This document shows positions 7,141 to 15,066 of a stretch of 18,806 nucleotides of DNA, piece by piece; positions within the stretch are counted from its first letter, which is position 1; the number at the start of each line of letters is the position of its first letter. Source of the stretch: JAZUCT01 sp045639255. GTDB taxonomy: Bacteria > Bacillota > Clostridia > Christensenellales > UBA1242. The DNA is taken from positions 1 through 18,806 of the forward strand of contig JAZUCT010000033.1 in the NCBI GenBank assembly GCA_045639255.1. Direction: 5' to 3'. The position numbers were made by a program, and so were the translations under genes. The notes under the pieces were generated by a model that did no database searches, was not told the origin of the DNA, and was given only the letters and a program-made list of their open reading frames with translations.

Positions 7141-7338
7141 CTATTTAACTTCTTCAACATTTACTAAATGTTTAACTTTGAAAATCATACCACGAGTGGC
7201 ATCGTTATCTGGGATAACATTTGAAGAATTAAGTTTTTTAAGACCCAATGCTTCAATGACTTTTGCTTGGCATTTTTCATAACCAATGCAAGATTTAACA
7301 TATGTTACTTTAATCATTTTTTGCTTATTTGTAGCCAT
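7141..7338 (-). CDS. rpmD: 50S ribosomal protein L30
   Basis: L30 is a small 50S protein binding 23S and 5S rRNA regions. The 65 residues include KMIKVTYVKSCIGYEKCQAKVIEALGLKKLNSSNVIPDN and the ending MIFKVKHLVNVEEV, the family pattern. There are seven residues before the MIKVTYVKS core, within the family range. An internal ATG at the MIKV position is less likely, since GGGAGG lies 12 bases upstream of the chosen start. Confidence 0.95.
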   Translation of the reverse strand: MATNKQKMIKVTYVKSCIGYEKCQAKVIEALGLKKLNSSNVIPDNDATRGMIFKVKHLVNVEEVK

Positions 7339-7356
7339 AATATCTTAATTCCTCCC

Positions 7357-7914
7357 CTATTTATTTTCTTCATTTCCAGCATTACGGATTGCCATTATTT
7401 CTTCAGCAGTTCTTAATTTTTTAAGTGCATTAAATGTTGCTTTTGCACAGTTAATTGCATTTCTTGAACCGTATGCTTTTGTTGTGATATTTTTAATTCC
7501 TGCAAGTTCAACAATTGGACGAACACTTGAACCTGCAATAATTCCGTTACCATCTTTAGCTGGCATCATAAATACCTTTGATGAACCGAAATTACCTGTT
7601 ACATCGTGTGGAATTGTGTTTCCATCGATTGAAACTTTAATCATGTTTGCTTTTGCTCTTGCAAGTGCTTTATCAATTGCAACTGGAACTTCTGCAGCCT
7701 TACCGCTTCCATAACCAACTTTGCCTTTTTTATCACCTACAATAACATGAGCAGCAAATTTCATTGTTCTACCACCCTTAACAACTTTTGTTACACGGTT
7801 GATAGCAATGGTTTTGCTTTCGATGTCAGAAATTTCTCTAACTCTTCTTTTATTATCTTTTCTGTCAAATTTCTTTTCAGTTTTATTAAAAGGTTTCTTT
7901 TCGTTATTTTCCAT
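7357..7914 (-). CDS. rpsE: 30S ribosomal protein S5
   Basis: S5 lines the mRNA entry channel and affects decoding accuracy. A charged N-terminal extension of about 25 residues, rich in Lys and Asn, precedes the double-stranded RNA-binding-like domain with VTKVVKGGRTMKF and VGYGSGKAAEVP. The C-terminal half contains VFMMPAKDGNGIIAGSSVR, AGIKNITTKAYGSRN and NALKKL. The length of 185 residues is a little above the usual 160-170 because of the N-terminal stretch. It is 11 bp after rplR. Confidence 0.97.
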   Translation of the reverse strand: MENNEKKPFNKTEKKFDRKDNKRRVREISDIESKTIAINRVTKVVKGGRTMKFAAHVIVGDKKGKVGYGSGKAAEVPVAIDKALARAKANMIKVSIDGNTIPHDVTGNFGSSKVFMMPAKDGNGIIAGSSVRPIVELAGIKNITTKAYGSRNAINCAKATFNALKKLRTAEEIMAIRNAGNEENK

Positions 7915-7925
7915 CTGACACCCTC

Positions 7926-8294
7926 CTAAAATTCTAGACCAGCACTTCTTGCGCCGTCTGCCAATTCTTTAACTCTGCCTGTATAAAGGTAGCCACCTCT
8001 GTCGAAAACAACTTTGTTTATACCTTTTTCTAGGGCTCTTTTTGCAAGTTGTTCACCAACAACTTTTGCTTGTTCTTGTTTTGTTTTGCCTGCAACAAGA
8101 GATGCAGTTTCTTTTTCAACTGTTGAAGCGCTTGCAAGTGTTACGCCATTAACATCATCAATGATTTGTGCATAGATGTGTGTTGTGCTTTTATACACAT
8201 TTAATCTTGGCCTTTCAGGAGTTCCAGATAAGTGTTTACGAACTCTTGCATGACGAGCAAGTCTTGCTTCATTTCTGTTTGCTTGTTTAATCAT
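7926..8294 (-). CDS. rplR: 50S ribosomal protein L18
   Basis: L18 binds 5S rRNA with L5 and L25. The sequence shows RKHLSGTPERPRLNVYKSTTHIYAQIIDD, then GEQLAKRALEKGINKVVFDRGGYLYTGRVKELADGARSAGLEF, the standard C-terminal half. The length of 122 residues is normal. It lies 19 bp after rplF, with a GGGAG element upstream. Confidence 0.97.
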   Translation of the reverse strand: MIKQANRNEARLARHARVRKHLSGTPERPRLNVYKSTTHIYAQIIDDVNGVTLASASTVEKETASLVAGKTKQEQAKVVGEQLAKRALEKGINKVVFDRGGYLYTGRVKELADGARSAGLEF

Positions 8295-8313
8295 AATTTA
8301 TCCTACTCTCCCT

Positions 8314-8856
8314 TTATTTTTTACCTGCAGTTTTACCTTGTTTACGGATTACAACTTCATCGTCATATTTAATTCCATATCCGTGGTATGGTTCAACTTT
8401 TTTAATTGCTCTGATTGATGCAGCCATTTCGCCAACTTTATCTTTTGCAATTCCGCTTACAACAATTTCAGTTGCTGATGGGCAATCAAGTTTAATACCA
8501 TCGATTGCTTTAACAACAACATTGTGTGAATAACCAATGTTCATAACAACATCGTTACCTTGTTTTTGAACCTTATAACCAACACCGTTTACAACAAGTT
8601 TTTTAGAATAACCTTCTGTAACACCTTTAACCATGTTAGAAATAAGTGCTCTGTATAATCCATGTTTTGCTTTAACATCGTTTTCTTCACTTAATCTTGT
8701 TAAAATCACTTCATTATTTTCAATTTTTACATTAATTTTTGGGTCAATATTTTGAGATAATTCACCAAGTTTTCCTTTAACTTTGATAACATTATTTGCA
8801 AATGTTACTTCAACGCCTGCTGGAACTGCAACAGGAAGTCTTCCAATTCTAGACAT
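8314..8856 (-). CDS. rplF: 50S ribosomal protein L6
   Basis: L6 lies near the GTPase-factor binding region of the 50S subunit. The N-terminus MSRIGRLPVAVPAGVEV and the C-terminal block VEPYHGYGIKYDDEVVIRKQGKTAGKK identify it, with two repeated alpha-beta domains between them. The length of 180 residues is normal. An AGGAGG site lies ahead of the start. Confidence 0.97.
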   Translation of the reverse strand: MSRIGRLPVAVPAGVEVTFANNVIKVKGKLGELSQNIDPKINVKIENNEVILTRLSEENDVKAKHGLYRALISNMVKGVTEGYSKKLVVNGVGYKVQKQGNDVVMNIGYSHNVVVKAIDGIKLDCPSATEIVVSGIAKDKVGEMAASIRAIKKVEPYHGYGIKYDDEVVIRKQGKTAGKK

Positions 8857-8868
8857 ATTGTTTACCTC

Positions 8869-9264
8869 CTACCATACATAAGCAAGCACTTCGCCACCAA
8901 CGTTAGCTTCTCTTGCTTGTTTATCTGTGATTATTCCTTTGTTTGTTGAAATGATTGCTACGCCAAGTCCGTTAAGAACTTTTGGTAGTTTTTCAGCTTC
9001 AACATAAACCCTTAAACCTGGTTTAGAAATTCTTTTTAAGCCTTGGATTGCTTTTTGACCATTAACATATTTAAGTGTGATTTTAATATTTTTGAAACCA
9101 TTTTCTTCAACTATTTCATAGTTAGAGATAAAGCCTTCTTCTTTTAAAAGTTTTGCTAGGCTAACTTTTGTGTTAGATGAAGGAATAACAACAGTTTCGT
9201 GTTTAACCATATTTGCGTTTCTGATTCTTGTTAAAAAATCTGCAATTGTATCAGTTACTACCAT
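8869..9264 (-). CDS. rpsH: 30S ribosomal protein S8
   Basis: S8 binds helix 21 of 16S rRNA and is required for platform assembly; in E. coli it represses the spc operon. The sequence begins MVVTDTIADFLTRIRNANM and ends GVAIISTNKGIITDKQAREANVGGEVLAYVW, the conserved C-terminal RNA-binding part. The length of 131 residues is normal. It lies 16 bp after rpsZ. Confidence 0.97.
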   Translation of the reverse strand: MVVTDTIADFLTRIRNANMVKHETVVIPSSNTKVSLAKLLKEEGFISNYEIVEENGFKNIKITLKYVNGQKAIQGLKRISKPGLRVYVEAEKLPKVLNGLGVAIISTNKGIITDKQAREANVGGEVLAYVW

Positions 9265-9280
9265 TTTTTCTTCCCCCTTC

Positions 9281-9466
9281 TTACCAACTTGCCTTTTTGA
9301 ATCCAGGAATTTCGCCTTTGTATGCTAGTTCACGGAAACAAACCCTGCAAATACCATATTTTTTAAGCACAGCATGTGGTCTGCCACAAATTGTGCAACG
9401 AGTATATTCTCTTGTTGAGAACTTTTGTTTTCTGCTTTGTTTAACTTTAAGCGCTGTTCTTGCCAT
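9281..9466 (-). CDS. rpsZ: 30S ribosomal protein S14, type Z
   Basis: This 61-residue form of S14 is the zinc-binding type found in Gram-positive bacteria. Cys24, Cys27, Cys40 and Cys43 form the zinc ribbon (CTIC and CRVCF), and the end ELAYKGEIPGFKKASW is conserved. It helps assemble the 30S head. It lies 14 bp after rplE with an AGGAGG site. Databases use either rpsZ or rpsN for this gene. Confidence 0.97.
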   Translation of the reverse strand: MARTALKVKQSRKQKFSTREYTRCTICGRPHAVLKKYGICRVCFRELAYKGEIPGFKKASW

Positions 9467-9480
9467 TTATGCCAAACCTC

Positions 9481-10035
9481 CTATCTTGCTGCAAATGGAA
9501 AACCTAGTTTTGATAACATAAGTTTTGCATCTTCGTTATTTTTTGCTGTTGTTACGATTGTGATATCGTAGCCCCTGATTTTATCGATTTTATCGTATTT
9601 AATTTCAGGGAAAATTAATTGTTCTTTAACACCAAATGTGAAGTTACCTTTTCCATCGAAACCTTTTGGTGAAACACCGTTAAAGTCACGAACTCGTGGA
9701 AGTGCAACAGAAATAAGTTTATCAAGGAATTCATACATTCTTTGACCACGAAGTGTAACTTTTGCACCAACTTTTTGACCTTCACGAAGTTTAAAGTTTG
9801 CAATTGATTTTTTTGCAGTTGTGAAAACTGCTTTTTGTCCTGTGATTGTTGTTAAATCGTTAATTGCATTTTCCATAGCTGAAGAATTATCTTTATCTTG
9901 GCCAAGACCTGCATTTACAACAATTTTAACAATTTTAGGGCATTCGTTAACATTTTTGAAGTTTCCTTCTGCCATTAAGCTTTTAACAACATTCTCTTTA
10001 TAGAAAAGAGAAAGTCTGTTTTGTTTATTTTCCAT
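9481..10035 (-). CDS. rplE: 50S ribosomal protein L5
   Basis: L5 joins 5S rRNA to the central protuberance and contacts P-site tRNA. Diagnostic stretches are PKIVKIVVNAGLGQ, TTITGQKAVFTTAKKSIANFKLREGQKVGAKVTLRG, and LPRVRDFNGVSPKGFDGKGNFTFGVKEQLIFPEI. The length of 184 residues is within family range. It is followed after 14 bp by rpsZ. Confidence 0.97.
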   Translation of the reverse strand: MENKQNRLSLFYKENVVKSLMAEGNFKNVNECPKIVKIVVNAGLGQDKDNSSAMENAINDLTTITGQKAVFTTAKKSIANFKLREGQKVGAKVTLRGQRMYEFLDKLISVALPRVRDFNGVSPKGFDGKGNFTFGVKEQLIFPEIKYDKIDKIRGYDITIVTTAKNNEDAKLMLSKLGFPFAAR

Positions 10036-10059
10036 ATTAAGTTACTTTCCTCCCCTTTC

Positions 10060-10500
10060 CTATGCTTCTGCTTTATCAGCTTTTTTAGATTTTACAACTT
10101 TTTTAGTTGCTTTTTCTTCTGCTTTTTTTGCTTTAACAGAAGTGTTTACTTGTTTTTTATCTTTGTTTGTTCTTTTTACAAACTTAGAATCGATTTTTGC
10201 ATTACATTTTTTGCAAACACGATTTTTAACACCGTTTTCATCAACAACATGAGCAATTCTTGTTGCTTTGTTACAGATTGGGCAGATAACTTGAACATTT
10301 GAAACATGAATGTTTCCAGCAATTTTTTCAATTCCGCCTTTATCTTGTTGACTTCTTGGTTTTTTATGTTTTGTGATTATATTTACACCTTCAACAATAA
10401 CTGTATTATCTTTTGGAGATGCAGATATAACTTTACCAGTTTTGTTTTTATCTTTTCCAGCTAAAACAACAACTGTATCGCCTGATTTAACATGTAACAT
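10060..10500 (-). CDS. rplX: 50S ribosomal protein L24 with zinc ribbon and basic tail
   Basis: L24 starts 50S assembly near the tunnel exit. Residues 1-60 form the KOW domain (GDTVVVLAGKDKNKTGKV, then VEGVNIITKHKKP). Cys73, Cys76, Cys96 and Cys99 form the zinc ribbon found in many bacterial L24 proteins. At 146 residues it is about 40 longer than usual. The extension from about 105 is made largely of Lys, Ala, Val and Glu and looks disordered. The gene has an AGGAGG site and is 18 bp after rplN. Confidence 0.95.
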   Translation of the reverse strand: MLHVKSGDTVVVLAGKDKNKTGKVISASPKDNTVIVEGVNIITKHKKPRSQQDKGGIEKIAGNIHVSNVQVICPICNKATRIAHVVDENGVKNRVCKKCNAKIDSKFVKRTNKDKKQVNTSVKAKKAEEKATKKVVKSKKADKAEA

Positions 10501-10518
10501 ATCTTTCTTCTCCTCCTA

Positions 10519-10887
10519 TTATAATACTTCTGGTGCAAGTGAAACAATTTTCATGTAGTCTTTTTCACGAAGTTCACGAGCAACAGGTCCAAAAATTCTT
10601 GTGCCTTTTGGTTGTTTATTGTTATCGATTATAACTGCTGCGTTATCATCAAATTTGATGTGAGTTCCGTCTTTTCTTCTTACGCCGTAAGATGAACGAA
10701 CGATAACTGCTTTAACAACATCACCTTTTTTAACAACTCCACCTGGAGTAGCAGTTTTAACTGAGGCATAAATAACATCGCCAATGTTGGCTGATTTTCT
10801 GAATGAACCGCCAAGAACTCTGAAACACATAATTGTTTTTGCGCCAGTGTTATCAGCAACTTTCAATATAGTTTGTGGTTGTATCAT
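10519..10887 (-). CDS. rplN: 50S ribosomal protein L14
   Basis: L14 lies at the subunit interface and contacts 16S rRNA. MIQPQTILKVADNTGAKTIMCFRVLGGS and VVRSSYGVRRKDGTHIKFDDNAAVIIDNNKQPKGTRIFGPVARELR are highly conserved. The length of 122 residues is exactly typical. It is the first gene of the spc segment but lies only 14 bp after rpsQ, with no visible promoter between them, so S10 and spc are apparently cotranscribed. Confidence 0.98.
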   Translation of the reverse strand: MIQPQTILKVADNTGAKTIMCFRVLGGSFRKSANIGDVIYASVKTATPGGVVKKGDVVKAVIVRSSYGVRRKDGTHIKFDDNAAVIIDNNKQPKGTRIFGPVARELREKDYMKIVSLAPEVL

Positions 10888-10901
10888 ATCTTCTTCTCCT
10901 C

Positions 10902-11162
10902 CTATTTAGCCTTTTCTACTACTCTAACAAGTCTGAAATACTTATCTTTAGATAGTGGTCTTGTTTCCATAATTTCAACTGTGTCACCAATTCTTGCTTC
11001 ATTATTTTCATCATGAACTTTGAATTTTTTAGATGTTTTAACAGTTTTCTTATATAGAGGGTGAATAGTTTTTGAAACTATTTCAACAACAATAGTTTTA
11101 TCCATCTTATCGCTTACAACAACGCCTTGACGAACTTTTCTATAATTTCTGTTCAATTCCAT
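10902..11162 (-). CDS. rpsQ: 30S ribosomal protein S17
   Basis: S17 is an early-assembly 16S rRNA-binding protein with an OB fold. NYRKVRQGVVVSDKMDKTIVVEI and HDENNEARIGDTVEIMETRPLSKDKYFRLVRVVEKAK identify it. The length of 86 residues is normal. It lies 17 bp after rpmC. Confidence 0.97.
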   Translation of the reverse strand: MELNRNYRKVRQGVVVSDKMDKTIVVEIVSKTIHPLYKKTVKTSKKFKVHDENNEARIGDTVEIMETRPLSKDKYFRLVRVVEKAK

Positions 11163-11179
11163 TTTCTACTTCCCCCTTC

Positions 11180-11401
11180 CTATGCTTTTTTTCCAGTGCT
11201 AACAACTTCACCGTTAAGTTCTTTTTCACGAAGTAAAGTTTTAACCCTTGCGATATCTTTTTTGCAAACATTAATGCTTACTGGGTTTGCAAGTTGACCA
11301 GTTGCATTTGAGAATCTTAAATTAAACAATTCTTGTTTAAGGCTTACAAGCTTAGCATTAAGTTCATCAATATTTAATTCTCTTAATTCTTTAATTTTCA
11401 T
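11180..11401 (-). CDS. rpmC: 50S ribosomal protein L29
   Basis: L29 sits at the tunnel exit beside L23, where signal recognition particle and trigger factor dock. The 73 residues read MKIKELRELNIDELNAKLVSLKQELFNLRFSNATGQLANP and then a basic helix with the usual IARVKTLLREKEL. Its start lies two bases after the rplP stop, and an AGGAGG element lies inside the end of rplP. Confidence 0.97.
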   Translation of the reverse strand: MKIKELRELNIDELNAKLVSLKQELFNLRFSNATGQLANPVSINVCKKDIARVKTLLREKELNGEVVSTGKKA

Positions 11402-11403
11402 AA

Positions 11404-11838
11404 TTAAGCATTAGCCTCCTCTTGTTTAACTTCTTCTTTCTTAATAAATTTTGTTTTGATTGGAAGTTTATGACTTGCAAGACGAAGTGCTTCCCTTGCA
11501 GTTTCTTCACTTACACCAGCAATTTCAAACAACACTCTTTGTGGTTTAACAACTGCCACCCAGAATTCTGGGTTACCTTTACCAGAACCCATACGAGTTC
11601 CAATAGGTTTTTTAGTTACTGATTTATCTGGGAAAACTTTAATCCAAACTTTACCACCACGTTTTGTATAACGAGTCATAGCGATACGAGCAGCTTCAAT
11701 TTGGTTTGAAGTCATCCAGCATGGTTCAAGTGCTTGCAGACCATATTCACCATAAGTGATTTTGTTACCACGAGTGGCAACGCCTGTCATTCTGCCTCTG
11801 TGAACTTTTCTTCTTTTAACTCTTTTAGGCATTAACAT
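11404..11838 (-). CDS. rplP: 50S ribosomal protein L16
   Basis: L16 organises the A-site tRNA region of the 50S subunit. MLMPKRVKRRKVHRGRM at the start, RGNKITYGEYGLQALEP, and MGSGKGNPEFWVAVVKPQRVLFEI are diagnostic. The length of 144 residues is normal. The first ATG is chosen because the family begins MLxPKR and GGAGG lies 12 bases upstream. It begins two bases after the rpsC stop. Confidence 0.98.
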   Translation of the reverse strand: MLMPKRVKRRKVHRGRMTGVATRGNKITYGEYGLQALEPCWMTSNQIEAARIAMTRYTKRGGKVWIKVFPDKSVTKKPIGTRMGSGKGNPEFWVAVVKPQRVLFEIAGVSEETAREALRLASHKLPIKTKFIKKEEVKQEEANA

Positions 11839-11840
11839 AA

Positions 11841-12515
11841 TTAGTTATTACCTCCTTTAGCATCTTCAGTTTTAACTTTACCAAGGATATCCCCTTTGTA
11901 AATCCAAACTTTAACACCAACAACACCATATGTTGTGTGTGCTTCTGCAGTGCCATAATCGATGTCTGCACGAAGTGTTTGAAGTGGAAGACTTCCAACT
12001 TGGAAGTGTTCGCTTCTTGCAATATCTGCACCATCAAGACGGCCAGAAATTTCAACTTTAACACCTTGAACGCCAGTTTTTTCAACACGGCTGATGCCTT
12101 GTTTTAATGCACGACGGAAAGCAACACGCTTTTCAAGTTGAGCAGCAATGCTTTCAGCAACAAGAGTTGCGTCTGTATCTGGTCTTTTAACTTCTTTAAT
12201 GTTAATTGAAATATCGTTTGCATTAAGTTTTCCAACTTTTGCAATTTCATTTTTCATTTGTTCAATTCCAGCACCTTTAACGCCAATAATAACACCTGGG
12301 CGAGCTGTGTGGATATTAACTGTTAGTTTATTTTGTGTTCTTTCAAGTTGAATTCTAGAAAGAGCGCAAGAATAATATTTATTTTTAATATATTTTCTGA
12401 TTACGTTATCACTTTTTAGGTTTTTAGCAAAGGTTTCTTTATCAGCATACCAAACTGAGTCCCATTCTTTGTTAACGCCAATTCTTAAGCCCTTAGGGCT
12501 AACTTTTTGTCCCAT
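11841..12515 (-). CDS. rpsC: 30S ribosomal protein S3
   Basis: S3 forms the mRNA entry pore with S4 and S5. The start MGQKVSPKGLRIGVNKEWDS, the KH-type RNA-binding segment TARPGVIIGVKGAGIEQMKNEI and the C-terminal GRLDGADIARSEHFQVGSLPLQTLRADIDYGTAEAHTTYGVVGVKVWIYKGD are clear. The length of 224 residues is normal. It lies 18 bp after rplV. Confidence 0.98.
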   Translation of the reverse strand: MGQKVSPKGLRIGVNKEWDSVWYADKETFAKNLKSDNVIRKYIKNKYYSCALSRIQLERTQNKLTVNIHTARPGVIIGVKGAGIEQMKNEIAKVGKLNANDISINIKEVKRPDTDATLVAESIAAQLEKRVAFRRALKQGISRVEKTGVQGVKVEISGRLDGADIARSEHFQVGSLPLQTLRADIDYGTAEAHTTYGVVGVKVWIYKGDILGKVKTEDAKGGNN

Positions 12516-12533
12516 AACTTTTCACTCTCTCCT

Positions 12534-12926
12534 TTATTTAACTTCTTGTGAATCTAGAATCACGAAAATGTGACTAGTTCTTTTTAACATTCTGCTTGCG
12601 CTACCTTTTGCTTTAATAATAAGCCTTTTTAGTGTTGGACCAGGTGTAACCCAGCACTCAGCAACAACAAGGTTTTGTTTTGAATAACCCATGTTGTGTT
12701 CTGCATTTGCGGCAGCACTGTTTATTAATTTTGCAACAACTGTTGCAGCCTCGTGAGGCATGTTGTTAAGTGTTGCAATTGCACTTTGATAAGACATTCC
12801 CCTTACCACATTAAGAATACGTTCCACTTTTGATGGACTCATTCTTACATAGGTAACTGAGGCATGAGGGCGTTTATCATCGTTTTTTAATCTTGCTTCT
12901 GCTTTTTCTCTGATTCTTTTTGCCAT
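12534..12926 (-). CDS. rplV: 50S ribosomal protein L22
   Basis: L22 lines the nascent-peptide tunnel with L4. The family core YVRMSPSKVERILNVVRGMSYQSAIATL, SAAANAEHN, and the beta-hairpin region GPTLKRLIIKAKGSASRMLKRTSHIFVIL are present. The length of 130 residues includes a basic N-terminal stretch of about 20 residues. It lies 21 bp after rpsS. Confidence 0.97.
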   Translation of the reverse strand: MAKRIREKAEARLKNDDKRPHASVTYVRMSPSKVERILNVVRGMSYQSAIATLNNMPHEAATVVAKLINSAAANAEHNMGYSKQNLVVAECWVTPGPTLKRLIIKAKGSASRMLKRTSHIFVILDSQEVK

Positions 12927-12947
12927 TTTAAACTTTCCCCCTTTTTC

Positions 12948-13226
12948 CTATCTTCCTGACACTTTCTTTTCGCCAGATTTGTGAGCTTTATGCATTCTTG
13001 TTGGTGCAAATTCGCCTAGTTTATGACCAACCATTTCTGCTGTGCAGTAAACTGGAATGTGTTTTTTACCATTATAAACCGCAATAGTGTGGCCTACGAA
13101 TTCTGGATAAATAGTAGATGCTCTGCTCCAAGTTTTCACTGGTTTTTTAGTGTTAGTTTCATTAAGTTTGATAATTCTGTTTTTTAGCCTTTCTTCAACG
13201 AAAGGTAATTTACCTCTTCTACTCAT
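12948..13226 (-). CDS. rpsS: 30S ribosomal protein S19
   Basis: S19 lies in the 30S head next to S13. MSRRGKLPFVEERL, the segment KTWSRASTIYPEFVGHTIAVYNGKKHIPVY and MVGHKLGEFAPTR identify it. The length of 92 residues is normal. It lies 16 bp after rplB. Confidence 0.98.
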   Translation of the reverse strand: MSRRGKLPFVEERLKNRIIKLNETNTKKPVKTWSRASTIYPEFVGHTIAVYNGKKHIPVYCTAEMVGHKLGEFAPTRMHKAHKSGEKKVSGR

Positions 13227-13242
13227 TTTCTACGCACACTCC

Positions 13243-14070
13243 TTAGTTACTTCTCTTAATAATAAATTTATTTGAAGGTTTTTTCTTGTTACGAGTTTTC
13301 TTACCAAGTGCTGGTTTACCCCATGGAGTTTGTGGGCTTGGAAGACCAACTCCGTTTTTACCTTCACCACCACCGTGTGGGTGATCAACTGGGTTCATAA
13401 CTGCACCACGAACTGTTGGACGAACACCGAAGTGACGAGTTTTACCCGCTTTACCAACTGCAACCAATTCATGATCAAGGTTACCAACTTGTCCGATTGT
13501 TGCGCGGCAGTTAATTGAAACTTTTCTCATTTCGCCTGATGGAAGTCTTAGAATAGCAAATTTGCCTTCCTTAGCCATTAAGCTAACTTCTGTTCCAGCA
13601 CTTCTTGCCATTTGACCGCCTTTGTTTGGTTCAAGTTCAACATTGTGAACAACTGTTCCAACTGGCATATCAGCAAATTTAAGGTTGTTACCAACTTTTA
13701 TTTCTGCTGTTTCACCGCTCATGATTTTATCTCCAACATTTAAGCCGTAAGGTGCAAGAATATATCTTTTTTCACCATCTGCATAAGTAACAAGTGCAAT
13801 GAATGCTGAACGATTTGGATCGTATTCAATTGATGTTACAGTTGCTGGAATTCCATCTTTATTTCTTCTGAAATCTACTTTACGAAGTTTAATTAAGTTA
13901 CCACCACCAATGTGACGAACTGTTATTCTTCCGTAAGCATTTCTTCCGCCTGTTCTTTTCTTAGTTGTAAGAAGAGATTTTTCAGGCTGGTTTGTTGTTA
14001 TTTCACTATACGCATTTGTTGTCATATTTCTTAACGAATGAGTTAGTGGTTTATATCTTTTTATAGCCAT
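13243..14070 (-). CDS. rplB: 50S ribosomal protein L2
   Basis: L2 is essential for subunit association and lies near the peptidyl transferase centre. The start MAIKRYKPLTHSLRNM, the central RNA-binding fold with GGRNAYGRITVRHIGGG, and the C-terminal NPVDHPHGGGEGK containing the conserved functional histidine are present. The end SPQTPWGKPALGKKTR is typical. The length of 275 residues is usual. It lies 19 bp after rplW. Confidence 0.98.
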   Translation of the reverse strand: MAIKRYKPLTHSLRNMTTNAYSEITTNQPEKSLLTTKKRTGGRNAYGRITVRHIGGGNLIKLRKVDFRRNKDGIPATVTSIEYDPNRSAFIALVTYADGEKRYILAPYGLNVGDKIMSGETAEIKVGNNLKFADMPVGTVVHNVELEPNKGGQMARSAGTEVSLMAKEGKFAILRLPSGEMRKVSINCRATIGQVGNLDHELVAVGKAGKTRHFGVRPTVRGAVMNPVDHPHGGGEGKNGVGLPSPQTPWGKPALGKKTRNKKKPSNKFIIKRSN

Positions 14071-14089
14071 TTAAAATTTCTCCTTTACC

Positions 14090-14380
14090 TTATTTTAAGT
14101 TTTCAAAGAACTCGATTGGTTTTGAATCTGCTTTAAGTGTTACATATGCTTTTTTAAAGCTTGATGTATAACCTTCAGTTCTTCCTTGTCTTTTAAATTT
14201 TCCGTTATATCTAACAGTGTTAACTTTATCAACTGTTACATTGAAGATTTCTTCAACAGCAAGTTTGATTTCAGTTTTGTTAGCATTTTTATCAACGATG
14301 AAAGCATATTTTTTATCTGCAATTCCGCTGAAAGTTTTTTCTGTTAAAACGGGTTTTATAATAATATCGTATGCGTTCAT
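14090..14380 (-). CDS. rplW: 50S ribosomal protein L23
   Basis: L23 is the main docking site for trigger factor and signal recognition particle at the tunnel exit. YDIIIKPVLTEKTF, KYAFIVDKNANKTEIKLAVEEIFNVTVDKVNTV and the basic GKFKRQGRTEGYTSSFKKAYVTL segment identify it. The length of 96 residues is normal. Its ATG overlaps the rplD stop by one base, and its AGGGGG site lies within rplD, so the two are translationally coupled. Confidence 0.97.
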   Translation of the reverse strand: MNAYDIIIKPVLTEKTFSGIADKKYAFIVDKNANKTEIKLAVEEIFNVTVDKVNTVRYNGKFKRQGRTEGYTSSFKKAYVTLKADSKPIEFFENLK

Positions 14381-15045
14381 TATTTATTTCCCCCTTCTGC
14401 ACAGTGTTCACAGCATTCATCGCAGCAACCATCACAGCTTAGTGATTTAACTGCTTCAAGTGTGAAAACAACATTTTCGTTTGCAACAATTTCATAAGTG
14501 TTTAATAGATCCACTGTTGTTACTTGAACATTTGGAATGTTTGCTGCTGCTTGAAGAAGATCAGCATTCTTTTCTTCAGTAACAAAAATTGTGCTTTTAT
14601 CAAGTTTAAGATTGTTAAGAATTTTAACAACTTCTTTTGTTTTTGCTTGTTCTAGGTTAAGATTTTCAACAACTTTAAGTTCGTTATCTGCAAGTTTTGT
14701 TGAAAGTGCACTTACAAATGCAAGAAGTTTTGCTTGTTTGTTAACTTTAAGTGAGAAATCTTGTGGTTTTGGACCCCATGCAACGCCACCTTTAATCATG
14801 TGAGGTGCTTTTGTTGAACCTTGACGAGCCCTACCTGTTCCTTTTTGTCTGTAAGGTTTTTTAGAGTGACCCCTTACACCAGTTCTTGTTAGTGTTGAGC
14901 GAGTTCCTTGACGATTGTTAGCAAGGTGAGCAACAACAACTTCATGAATTAATGCTTCGTTATAATCAGCGCCAAAAATTTCTTCTGAAAGTTCAACAGT
15001 GCTTGTAACTTCGCCATTTAAATTATATACATTAGTTTTTAGCAT
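14380..15045 (-). CDS. rplD: 50S ribosomal protein L4 with cysteine-rich tail
   Basis: L4 reaches into the peptide tunnel; in E. coli it also represses its own S10 operon by binding the leader. The sequence RQGTRSTLTRTGVRGHSKKPYRQKGTGRARQGSTKAPHMIKGGVAWGPKP is the tunnel loop. Unusually, the last 21 residues (201-221) form a tail with six cysteines, Cys204, 207, 208, 211, 212 and 215, arranged CxxCCxxCCxxC and ending AEGGNK. This goes beyond the normal end of the fold and looks able to bind a metal. The DNA is continuous and the tail leads straight into rplW, so it is not a frameshift artefact. Confidence 0.96.
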   Translation of the reverse strand: MLKTNVYNLNGEVTSTVELSEEIFGADYNEALIHEVVVAHLANNRQGTRSTLTRTGVRGHSKKPYRQKGTGRARQGSTKAPHMIKGGVAWGPKPQDFSLKVNKQAKLLAFVSALSTKLADNELKVVENLNLEQAKTKEVVKILNNLKLDKSTIFVTEEKNADLLQAAANIPNVQVTTVDLLNTYEIVANENVVFTLEAVKSLSCDGCCDECCEHCAEGGNK

Positions 15046-15066
15046 ATTGTTTTTACTCCTCCCTCA

